This document shows, piece by piece, positions 56,985-64,000 of a stretch of 64,000 bases of DNA. The translations under genes were made by a program, and so were the position numbers. Positions within the stretch are counted from its first letter, which is position 1. Every line of letters begins with the position of its first letter. Under the pieces are notes generated by a model. The model searched no databases and had not been told where the DNA came from. It saw only the letters and a program-made list of their open reading frames with translations. The DNA is from Desulfuromonadaceae bacterium (GTDB lineage: Bacteria > Desulfobacterota > Desulfuromonadia > Geobacterales > Pseudopelobacteraceae). Location of the stretch: the NCBI GenBank assembly GCA_028683435.1, contig JAQUIG010000009.1, positions 19,643-83,642 of the forward strand, in the 5' to 3' direction.

Positions 56985-57794
56985 ATGCCTGGCGAAGCAC
57001 AGCACCATCAAGAGGAACATCTGCCGCTGCTGGACGGTTTGCATGAACAGTACAGCGTCCACCTCGATAAATTTGATGGGCCGATGGATCTGCTGCTCCA
57101 TCTGATCAAGAAAAACGAGCTGGATATCTGTGATATATCGATTGCGGTCATCACCCGCCAGTATCTTGATTTCATCAAGCTGATGAAGGATCTTAACCTG
57201 GAAGTGGCGGGCGATTTTCTGGTTATGGCGGCGACCTTGCTGCAGATAAAATCCCGTCAACTGCTCCCGCAGGGTGATGAGGAAGAGCCGGAAGTCGAGG
57301 AGCTAGATCCGCGTGGTGAACTGGTGCGCCGACTGCTGGAGTATCAGCAGTACAAGGAAGCCGGCATGCTGATCGGTGCGCGGGCGCTGCTGGGACGTGA
57401 AGTCTTTTCCCGGGAAGCCTCAGAGCCTTTTCTGGCTGCAGCGCAGGGTGTAGAAGGGCCGTTGGAAGTGAGCCTGTTTGAATTGGTGGACGCTTTTCGT
57501 ATTCTACTGCAACGGATTCCTGCCGAAAGTTTCCATGATGTCGCTCCTGGGGACTCGCTCAGCATTGCCGACTGCATCAACGAGATTCTATCGTTACTTC
57601 AGGAGAGGGATATCGTCCAGTTTGATGACCTGACCCGGGATGAATATACCAGAGAACGGGTGATCGTCACCTTGCTGGCGATTCTGGAACTCTGCCGTCT
57701 CAAGCTGATTCGTATTTTTCAGGGTAGCGGGGATGGACCGATCTGGTTTGTTCCTGCTGTGGCGGCAGATCCCGCAGATATCTCCGAGGTTTGA
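56985..57794 (+). CDS. scpA: Segregation and condensation protein A
   Basis: Kleisin subunit of the SMC-ScpAB complex that organises chromosomes. The 269-residue protein shows VHLDKFDGPMDLLLHLIKKNELDICDISIAVITRQYLDFI and FLVMAATLLQIKSRQLLP. The ORF track starts inside trpS; ATG 56985 is one base after the trpS stop. scpB follows 6 bases after its end. Confidence 0.94.
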   Translation: MPGEAQHHQEEHLPLLDGLHEQYSVHLDKFDGPMDLLLHLIKKNELDICDISIAVITRQYLDFIKLMKDLNLEVAGDFLVMAATLLQIKSRQLLPQGDEEEPEVEELDPRGELVRRLLEYQQYKEAGMLIGARALLGREVFSREASEPFLAAAQGVEGPLEVSLFELVDAFRILLQRIPAESFHDVAPGDSLSIADCINEILSLLQERDIVQFDDLTRDEYTRERVIVTLLAILELCRLKLIRIFQGSGDGPIWFVPAVAADPADISEV

Positions 57795-57800
57795 TCTCCC

Positions 57801-58406
57801 ATGACGTCTGAATTATCATCCATCATAGAGAGTCTCATCTTTACCGCAGAGTCACCGCTTTCGACCGATCGCATCTGCGAGTTGCTGAACGAATTTGAGC
57901 GGGATCAGATAAAATATGCGCTGGTGGAGACCGTTGCCCATTATCAGGGGCGGGGAGGAGGCTTTGAACTGGTCGAGGTGGCCGGCGGCTGGCAATTCAG
58001 AACCCGTCCTGCGTTTCACAGCTATGTCACCCGTCACATCAAAGCCAGAACATCAAAATTATCACAATCATCCCTTGAGACCCTGGCGATCATCGCGTAC
58101 CGTCAACCGATTACCCGCGCTGAAGTCGAACATCTGCGCGGCGTTGATTGCGGCGGTGTTCTCAAGTCGCTGCTGGAAAAACGTCTGGTACGGATTCTGG
58201 GCAAAAAGGATATTCCCGGTCGCCCCCTGATTTACGGCACCTCAAAAGAATTTCTTGAAATATTCGGACTTAAGGACTTGAAAAGTCTGCCGACACTCAA
58301 AGAAATTCAGGCGCTGGATACGGTGCCGCAGTATGAGCGTCAGGAGGAGTTGCAGCTTGAACCGGAGAAGGTGATTCCGGTGGAGAGTGATTTACTGTTT
58401 GAGTAA
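57801..58406 (+). CDS. scpB: Segregation and condensation protein B
   Basis: Partner of ScpA, with winged-helix domains that bridge the SMC complex. The 201-residue protein has SSIIESLIFTAESPLSTDRICELL and the LSQSSLETLAIIAYRQPITRAEVEHLRGVD signature. It directly follows scpA, the usual pair. A tail of charged residues ends it. Confidence 0.94.
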   Translation: MTSELSSIIESLIFTAESPLSTDRICELLNEFERDQIKYALVETVAHYQGRGGGFELVEVAGGWQFRTRPAFHSYVTRHIKARTSKLSQSSLETLAIIAYRQPITRAEVEHLRGVDCGGVLKSLLEKRLVRILGKKDIPGRPLIYGTSKEFLEIFGLKDLKSLPTLKEIQALDTVPQYERQEELQLEPEKVIPVESDLLFE

Positions 58407-58443
58407 CCATCCAGCATCCTGTTAAAATGCGTTTGAATTTTTG

Positions 58444-58452
58444 TGATATAAT
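58444..58452 (+). promoter_or_regulatory. Extended -10 promoter for the Memo-like gene
   Basis: TGATATAAT (58444-58452) is a perfect TATAAT with an upstream TG, the extended -10 form that needs little -35 sequence. It lies about 50 bases before ATG 58504, after the scpB stop. Confidence 0.5.
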
Positions 58453-58503
58453 TTGACAGTGCTGAATATCACTCTTTTGATTAACCGGCGAGGGAGGTTA
58501 CCC

Positions 58504-59307
58504 ATGCAGCGACAGCCAGCCGTAGCAGGCCAATTCTATCCGGGGAGTGAACACAAACTTCGTGCAGAACTATCCCGGCTGATACCTGAGAACGAATCCA
58601 CAAAGCGGGTAAAAGGCGTCATCTCACCTCACGCCGGTTATGTCTATTCCGGGGCTATTGCCGGTCAGCTGTTTTCACAGATAACAATTCCCGCCACGGT
58701 TCTGATCATCGGCCCCAATCACCATGGGGTTGGAGCGGCCGCCGCGCTTTACCCGGATGGCCAATGGCTGACCCCGCTTGGATCGGTATCGATCAACTCC
58801 CGCCTGAATGCGCTTTTGCTCCGGCATTCACCGTATCTCCAGTCAGACAGCATCGCTCATCAGAATGAACACTCCCTTGAAGTCCAGCTCCCTTTCATCC
58901 AGTATCTGCGTCCCGATGTCACCATCTCGGCGCTCTGCATTGGACATGGCGACTATGCCCCCCTCCGTGATATCGGTCAGGGGATCGCAGCCGCTATTCG
59001 GGAATACGGGGAGGAGGTGCTGATCGTGGCCAGCTCTGACATGACCCATTATGAATCGGCCGCTTCGGCCCGCCATAAGGATGAAATGGCGCTTGAACGG
59101 GCTCTGGCTCTGGATGGTAAAGGACTGCTGCATGTCTGTCGCAGCGAGGGAATAACGATGTGCGGAGTCGTGCCGGCCACCGTCATGATCGAGGCGGCCC
59201 TTCAATTGGGGGCAACAAAAGCGGAGCTGGTGGCGTACGGCACCAGCGGCGATGTGACCGGAGACAACGATCAGGTGGTCGGGTATGCTGCGGTGACGAT
59301 ATTCTGA
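58504..59307 (+). CDS. Memo-like protein (AmmeMemoRadiSam protein B type)
   Basis: A 267-residue protein of the MEMO1/AmrB family, related to extradiol dioxygenases but of uncertain catalytic activity. It shows PAVAGQFYPGSEHKLRAEL, GVISPHAGYVYSGAIAGQLFS, IGPNHHGVG, NEHSLEVQLPFIQ and SSDMTHYES, with the putative metal-site histidines. GGGAGG is 7 bases before ATG 58504; the ORF track's upstream start is not needed. The AmmeMemoRadiSam partners (AMMECR1 and radical SAM) are not seen next to it. Its 3' end overlaps the kinase gene by 37 bases on the opposite strand. Confidence 0.88.
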   Translation: MQRQPAVAGQFYPGSEHKLRAELSRLIPENESTKRVKGVISPHAGYVYSGAIAGQLFSQITIPATVLIIGPNHHGVGAAAALYPDGQWLTPLGSVSINSRLNALLLRHSPYLQSDSIAHQNEHSLEVQLPFIQYLRPDVTISALCIGHGDYAPLRDIGQGIAAAIREYGEEVLIVASSDMTHYESAASARHKDEMALERALALDGKGLLHVCRSEGITMCGVVPATVMIEAALQLGATKAELVAYGTSGDVTGDNDQVVGYAAVTIF

Positions 59308-61802
59308 TGCTGGTTATCGAGCGGCAGCGCAATCCGGAACGTCGTGCCGCTCGAACCGTCACTCTCGACCGTCAGGGTTCCGTGATGTTCTTCGATAATG
59401 CGCTGAGTGATTGATAATCCGAGTCCGGTACCGGCACCTTTGCGGGTAAAAAACGGTTCGAAGATCAGCGGCAGATCCTGCGGCGATATCCCGGGGCCGT
59501 CATCATGAATGGTAATGCTTACGGCGGTAGCGCTGCAGCCGGTTGTAATCGTAATGATCCCGCCGGATTCAAGTACCTCAAGTGAATTTTTCAAAATGTT
59601 GATCAACGCCTGGCGTACCTTTTCAGGATCGAATCTGAACTGCGGCAACTCGGCGTATGAAACGTTCAGGGCAACCCCCTGCTTCTCCGCCTGTCTGCGC
59701 ATCAACAATAGAATATCTTTTAAAATTTCTGCCAAATCCCCATCCCTGAAAGACGTGCGTACCGGTGAAGAGTAATTGAGCAGTGCACTGATAAGCCGCT
59801 CGACCCGCTCAATCTCCGCCAACGCCTTGGAAAGCATCCCTTTGTCTTCTGCGTTAAAACCCGGCTTATCATGCAGGTCATCAAGCAGCAGCGAAATGCC
59901 GGTCAGAGGGTTACGCACCTCGTGAGCGATCCCGGCCGAAAGTTTGCCGAGTGAAGCCAGGCGATCCAAGCGTACGGTCTCTTCGCGCAACCGTTCTCGT
60001 TCCGTTTCATTGCGCAGCGTTACGGTCAATCCCATTTCGGCATCGGTGCCGATCGGAAAAAGACCGATATCGTAATAAGCCATTTCACCATCTATCTGTC
60101 TGCTCAACGGTTCGCGGCCGTACCCCTTTTTTGACTGCAGTACAACTTCTATCCGTGAACAGACATCAGGCCATGCGGCAAAAGCTTTATGATATTCTCT
60201 GCCAAGGCAGTCGGCATCGGAAAGGAGTTTCAGTCCGACTCCGTTGATAGAGGTCAGGGTCCCGGCGGGTGAAATTGTAATGATCGCGCTGGAAATACTT
60301 TCCAGAATACTGGTCTTGAAATTGCGCTCGTCGAGAATATCAATCCGTGAATGCTCCAGCTGGTCAAGCGTTGCCAGCAGGCTATTTTTGCGGGTTTCCA
60401 GTTCATCGGCCATAAAATTGAACGTTCGGCCAAGTTCGCCAATCTCGTCGGCAGAGGAGACGGCCACCCGGCTGTGGATATCCCCACCTGCCAGTCTCTG
60501 GGCGCCTTCGGTCAATTGCAGGAGCGGGCGGGTGATGTTGCGTGATAATCCCCAGGCTGAAAAACCGGCCAGCAGAGCGGTGATCAGGAGAATCACTCCG
60601 CTTCTTGTCCGGTGTTGTCCAAGCTGCTGGTTGATCAGGCGACTCCCTTTACGAGCGGCATCCTGAAACTGGTTGAGCTGAAAGCCGATGGTAATACCTC
60701 CGAAAACGCCATGACGTGAGTAATCGCCGCGATCGTACATGATCGGTGCATATGCCATGATCTTCTTTGCGCCGCCGACATTGGTCGTATCTACAAAACC
60801 GGCCTTCTGCTTTCTTATCTGGTCTGCAACCAGTGGGTAGTTGGGGTGAACAAAGCCGGCGTGGTCAAGATTGAATGGTATCCGTCCGCTATCGATGTCT
60901 GCTTCTCGGGATGATTCGGAATACGGCGGGATCAGTTTTCCGCCTGCATCAAGCCCCCTAATATCCCAGTATTTCGGATGGGTTATGATCCATCCCTCGT
61001 CATCGAACATGAAGGCATAATTGCCGCTTTTGTAGGAAGGAAACAGCGTGGAAAAGTTGTGACCGGGGTCGATATGCTGGGTAAACTCCATGAGGTGACG
61101 ATGGTCGAGTGATACCACAACTACGCCGTTGAAAGAGCCTCTCGCGTCATACAGGGCTGCCGCAAAGCGGATGACACCTTGGTATGATTTGCCGTCAAGG
61201 GCGTGTTCCGGTTCGTCGGCGCCGTTCAGCTGATCCTGCTTTGAAATATGGAAGCCGGTGAGATGAGAAACGTATATTTTGCCCGGTTGCGTGCGTACCT
61301 TGGTGAAATAATCTTCAGTCAGAAACTCCGTCCGGGCGGGATCAGAAACATCCTTCAGCTCCGATGCCGGGACAACAGCGCCATCCCGGATAACCACTTT
61401 TTCCCGGCCGGCTTTGTCTATCAGGGCGATGCTGCGGTACAGCGGCACCTGCTCACGTGTTTCTAACGGGTTGGAGGCGCTCCCGCTTCGGTACCAGATC
61501 TCGCCTCGTCTGCTTGCATAAAAATTGAGCAGCGTCGCCTGGTCAAGCTGCGCGCGGGACAGAAAAATAAGGTCGCTCTCGCATTGACGCAGTAAGTCGG
61601 CCACATTTTCTGCCACCTGATTCGCCCGCATCTGCAGCGATTCCGATGCCTGGGTATCTGCCGTATCGCCGATCTCAGAGGTAAGGCGGGAGCTGGTTTT
61701 TTCCAGGTTGAAAAACAGGATAAGCGAGGATGCCATCAGTGGAATCAATGACAGCAGCAGCGTGATAGCAAGGATTTTTTTAAAGAGTGTGAGGCGCGGC
61801 AT
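59271..61802 (-). CDS. Large membrane sensor histidine kinase
   Basis: An 843-residue kinase. The order is: N-terminal membrane helix (about 8-30), a Cache-type extracytoplasmic sensor (about 35-385), a second helix (about 405-423), HAMP (about 424-478), PAS (about 498-600), a dimerisation domain with phospho-accepting His627 in GIAHEVRNPLTG, and an ATPase domain with NSLEVLESG, DDGPGIS and GAGTGLGLS. AGGAGC precedes ATG 61802. No response regulator gene is adjacent; the NtrC-type regulator at 21 kb lies elsewhere and cannot be tied to it. Confidence 0.94.
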   Translation of the reverse strand: MPRLTLFKKILAITLLLSLIPLMASSLILFFNLEKTSSRLTSEIGDTADTQASESLQMRANQVAENVADLLRQCESDLIFLSRAQLDQATLLNFYASRRGEIWYRSGSASNPLETREQVPLYRSIALIDKAGREKVVIRDGAVVPASELKDVSDPARTEFLTEDYFTKVRTQPGKIYVSHLTGFHISKQDQLNGADEPEHALDGKSYQGVIRFAAALYDARGSFNGVVVVSLDHRHLMEFTQHIDPGHNFSTLFPSYKSGNYAFMFDDEGWIITHPKYWDIRGLDAGGKLIPPYSESSREADIDSGRIPFNLDHAGFVHPNYPLVADQIRKQKAGFVDTTNVGGAKKIMAYAPIMYDRGDYSRHGVFGGITIGFQLNQFQDAARKGSRLINQQLGQHRTRSGVILLITALLAGFSAWGLSRNITRPLLQLTEGAQRLAGGDIHSRVAVSSADEIGELGRTFNFMADELETRKNSLLATLDQLEHSRIDILDERNFKTSILESISSAIITISPAGTLTSINGVGLKLLSDADCLGREYHKAFAAWPDVCSRIEVVLQSKKGYGREPLSRQIDGEMAYYDIGLFPIGTDAEMGLTVTLRNETERERLREETVRLDRLASLGKLSAGIAHEVRNPLTGISLLLDDLHDKPGFNAEDKGMLSKALAEIERVERLISALLNYSSPVRTSFRDGDLAEILKDILLLMRRQAEKQGVALNVSYAELPQFRFDPEKVRQALINILKNSLEVLESGGIITITTGCSATAVSITIHDDGPGISPQDLPLIFEPFFTRKGAGTGLGLSITQRIIEEHHGTLTVESDGSSGTTFRIALPLDNQHQNIVTAAYPTT

Positions 61803-61843
61803 TCAAGCTCCTGCGGATGCAATCTCCTGATTGTATTTCATTG

Positions 61844-61871
61844 ATTACAATGATACCTTGCGCAGGGTCAA
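61844..61871 (-). promoter_or_regulatory. Promoter of the sensor kinase gene
   Basis: On the minus strand TTGACC (61871-61866) and TGTAAT (61849-61844) are 16 bases apart, ending about 42 bases before the kinase start. A 6-base inverted repeat (ATTGTA/TACAAT, 61830-61851) overlaps the -10 element. Confidence 0.5.
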
Positions 61872-61923
61872 GAGATCTTTTAACCTGAGTAGAACCAATC
61901 CCTCTCTTTGGTAGAAAACAATC

Positions 61924-61960
61924 CCCTCTCCCTGAGGGAGAGGGCTAGGGTGAGGGGGCA
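61924..61960. repeat. Dispersed intergenic hairpin repeat
   Basis: CCCTCTCCC (61924-61932) and GGGAGAGGG (61936-61944) form a perfect 9-base stem around TGA, followed by CTAGGGTGAGGGGG. This CCCTCTCCCTGAGGGAGAGGG type is a widespread intergenic repeat in bacterial genomes. It lies between the divergent kinase and UbiD-like genes. Confidence 0.7.
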
Positions 61961-62071
61961 GAGTTGGATTATGCAGTACTGTAATTCCCCTCATTTGGCC
62001 CTCGGCCACTTTATCTGACGTTGTCGGTTTGACATGATATTTACAACTGTTTGCATGGCGGGAATCAGGAT

Positions 62072-63913
62072 ATGGGTTATAAAAATCTGCAGGAATGTGT
62101 GGTCGATCTTCAGCGGCGGGGAATGCTGATCCGGATCGATGTGCCCCTTGATCCTTACCTGGAGGTCGGTGCGCTGCAGCGGCGCGTGTATCAGGCGGGA
62201 GGGCCGGCGCTGCTCTTCACGAATGCGCTCGGAAGCAGTTTCCCGCTGCTGGGCAACCTGTTCGGAACGCTGGAACGGACCCGTTTCATCTTCCGCGACA
62301 CGCTGGCTGATATCCGCCGGCTTGTAGATCTCAAGATCAACCCTTTTTCCCTCCTCAGAAATCCGCTCGATATCGTCAAAGCCCCCCTGGCGGCATATCA
62401 TCTTCTGCCGTCTGTCACGTCGAAAGCTCCCGTACTGGAATGTTCAACGACCCTCTCGGGTCTGCCGCAGATCGTATCCTGGCCCATGGACGGCGGTGCG
62501 TTTCTGACCCTGCCGCAGGTGTACAGTGAAAGCCCGGCAGTGCCAGGGTTTGCCAGGTCCAATCTCGGAATGTACCGGATCCAGATCTCCGGCAACAGCT
62601 ATCAAGCGGACAAGCAGGCCGGTCTCCATTATCAGATTCATCGCGGCATCGGCGCCCATCATGCCGAGGCGATAGCGCGGGGCGATCTTCTCCGGGTCAA
62701 CATCTTTCTGGGGGGGGCGCCGGCCATGACGGTCGCGGCGGTTATGCCGCTGCCGGAAGGGATGCCGGAGATCTCATTTGCCGGTCTGCTGGCCGGACAG
62801 CGCATACCGATGACCAGGGTGCCGGGGCATCTTCCGATCTATTCCGAAGCCGATTTCTGCATCAGCGGTGTTGTTCATACCTCCAAAACCATGCCTGAAG
62901 GCCCTTTCGGCGACCATCTCGGCTATTACAGCCTGACTCACGAATTCCCTTTTATCGAGGTTGATGCGGTCTATCACCGCCGGGACGCCATCTTTCCTTT
63001 TACGACCGTTGGCCGTCCACCGCAGGAAGATACCAGTTTCGGTGCCTTCATACATGAACTGACAGGCCCGCTGATTCCGACCGTTGTGGCTGGCGTAAAG
63101 GAGGTGCATGCCGTTGACGCCGCCGGCGTTCATCCGTTGCTGCTGGCGATTGCCGGTGAACGTTACGTGCCGTATTCAGCGGTTCGTCAGCCGCAGGAGT
63201 TGTTGACCGTCGCCAACGCCATTCTCGGCCAGGGGCAGCTTTCGCTCGCCAAATACCTGCTGATTGCAGCTCAGGAGGACGCGCCTGCCCTGCATACTCA
63301 CGATATCGCCGCGTTTCTGGGGCACATCCTCGAGCGTGCCGACTGGCGCAATTGTCTCCATTTTCAGACCGCTACCACGATTGATACCCTCGATTACAGC
63401 GGTTCCGGACTTAACGAAGGCTCCAAAGTCGTGATCGCCGCCGCCGGTCCGGTGCGGCAACTGCTGGCAACGGAGCCCCCTGGCGGTCTTGAACTGCCGC
63501 CCGGATTCGGCCCCGTTTCCCTCTGCCTCCCCGGTATTGTCGCCATCCAGGGACCTCCTTCAGGGCAGGGGAGGGGGGAGGGGGACCCGCTTCTTGACGA
63601 GTTCTGCCGTTTTTACCGCGACCGGGACGTTTTTACCGGCTTTCCGTTGATCGTGATCTGCGACGACAGCTCTTTCACCGCAGCTACCCTGAACAACTTC
63701 CTCTGGACGACTTTCACCCGCTCCAACCCGGCGACCGACATCTATGGTATTCGACCAGAACCACACGGTCGGCACTGGGGGTGCAGCGGCGCGTTGGTGA
63801 TCGATGCCCGTATCAAGCCGTTCCATGCCCCGCCGCTTGTCGATGATCCGGCGGTGGAGCGCAAGCTTGACGCGCTTGCCGCCCCCGGCGGGCCGCTCCA
63901 TGGAATCATCTGA
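62072..63913 (+). CDS. UbiD-family decarboxylase
   Basis: A 613-residue prenylated-FMN-dependent decarboxylase of the UbiD family. It shows the family opening YKNLQECVVDLQRRGMLIRIDVPLDPYLEVGALQRRVYQAGGPALLF, GMYRIQISGNSYQADKQAGLHYQIHRGIGAHHAEA, and the active-site region MPEGPFGDHLGYYSLTHEFPFIEVDAVYHRRDAIFPFTTVGRPPQEDTSFG. The ORF track starts at TTG 62051, but ATG 62072 gives the usual start. The substrate is unknown; ubiquinone or menaquinone precursors and aromatic acids are all possible. The partner UbiX is not in the window. An ABC ATPase gene follows after 1 base. Confidence 0.9.
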   Translation: MGYKNLQECVVDLQRRGMLIRIDVPLDPYLEVGALQRRVYQAGGPALLFTNALGSSFPLLGNLFGTLERTRFIFRDTLADIRRLVDLKINPFSLLRNPLDIVKAPLAAYHLLPSVTSKAPVLECSTTLSGLPQIVSWPMDGGAFLTLPQVYSESPAVPGFARSNLGMYRIQISGNSYQADKQAGLHYQIHRGIGAHHAEAIARGDLLRVNIFLGGAPAMTVAAVMPLPEGMPEISFAGLLAGQRIPMTRVPGHLPIYSEADFCISGVVHTSKTMPEGPFGDHLGYYSLTHEFPFIEVDAVYHRRDAIFPFTTVGRPPQEDTSFGAFIHELTGPLIPTVVAGVKEVHAVDAAGVHPLLLAIAGERYVPYSAVRQPQELLTVANAILGQGQLSLAKYLLIAAQEDAPALHTHDIAAFLGHILERADWRNCLHFQTATTIDTLDYSGSGLNEGSKVVIAAAGPVRQLLATEPPGGLELPPGFGPVSLCLPGIVAIQGPPSGQGRGEGDPLLDEFCRFYRDRDVFTGFPLIVICDDSSFTAATLNNFLWTTFTRSNPATDIYGIRPEPHGRHWGCSGALVIDARIKPFHAPPLVDDPAVERKLDALAAPGGPLHGII

Positions 63914-63914
63914 T

Positions 63915-64000
63915 ATGCCGACAACTTCGATAATCACCCGCTCCCTTGCCAAATCATATGGCCAGCTTACCGCACTTGACTCGTTCGATCTTGAGGTAGA
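63915..64000 (+). CDS. ABC transporter ATP-binding protein, N-terminal start (cut by window edge)
   Basis: Only the first 28 residues are present (SLAKSYGQLTALDSFDLEV). The pattern of an ABC ATPase before its Walker A is clear. ATG 63915 lies one base after the UbiD-like stop, so the two genes are probably co-transcribed. The transported substrate cannot be told. Confidence 0.72.
   Translation, partial: MPTTSIITRSLAKSYGQLTALDSFDLEV

Overview
The window is an ordinary chromosomal backbone segment with about 63 densely packed genes, mostly on the plus strand. It has no prophage, insertion sequence, CRISPR array or rRNA operon. Gene content and order suggest a Geobacter-like member of the Desulfuromonadota (Geobacterales): a plsX-fabH-fabD-fabG-acpP-fabF block running into rpiB and glyA, a rimP-nusA-ylxR-infB-rbfA-nrnA-truB-rpsO-pnp block, a B12-dependent (class II) ribonucleotide reductase, a sigma-54 response regulator and several TPR proteins. 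This assignment is inference from remembered gene content; no database was searched.

Region by region. 1-1.0 kb: end of bioB and bioD (biotin). 1.1-2.8 kb: a SulP anion transporter on the minus strand, whose last codons lie in an intergenic inverted repeat. 3.0-4.3 kb: O-acetylhomoserine sulfhydrylase. 4.4-7.2 kb: queD-queE (7-deazaguanine), a small unknown gene and a TrmA-family RNA methyltransferase. 7.2-11.1 kb: TPR protein, IHF/HU protein, Ppx/GppA phosphatase and 4-alpha-glucanotransferase. 11.1-19.7 kb: a strong promoter followed by yceD-rpmF-plsX-fabH-fabD-fabZ-fabG, then acpP with its own promoter region, fabF, rpiB and glyA. This is the core of type II fatty acid synthesis. 19.8-22.6 kb: bioA and an NtrC-type regulator. 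22.9-25.2 kb: an M23 peptidase (minus) and a TPR protein. 25.3-27.8 kb: tRNA-Asp and nrdJ (minus), the latter with a promoter overlapped by two NrdR-box-like palindromes.

28-37 kb: a beta-helix secreted protein, a cysteine-desulfurase-like enzyme, a PIN-PhoH ATPase, then a translationally coupled run tsaD-rsmA-rmuC-yciO/tsaC-like-membrane protein-yihY (tRNA and rRNA modification plus envelope proteins). 37.3-40 kb: sucA without sucB beside it. 40-45 kb: the least understood part: a bitopic protein with a degenerate receiver domain, a secreted LysM protein and a GspE/PilB-like ATPase. 45.2-55.4 kb: the transcription/translation block. 55.5-64 kb: dut (minus), trpS-scpA-scpB, a Memo-like gene converging on and overlapping a large sensor histidine kinase, a UbiD-type decarboxylase, and the start of an ABC transporter ATPase cut by the window edge.

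No clearly new molecular system is evident. The best candidates for follow-up are the 40-45 kb envelope cluster, the regulatory DNA at nrdJ and acpP, and several small unknown genes embedded in conserved operons.
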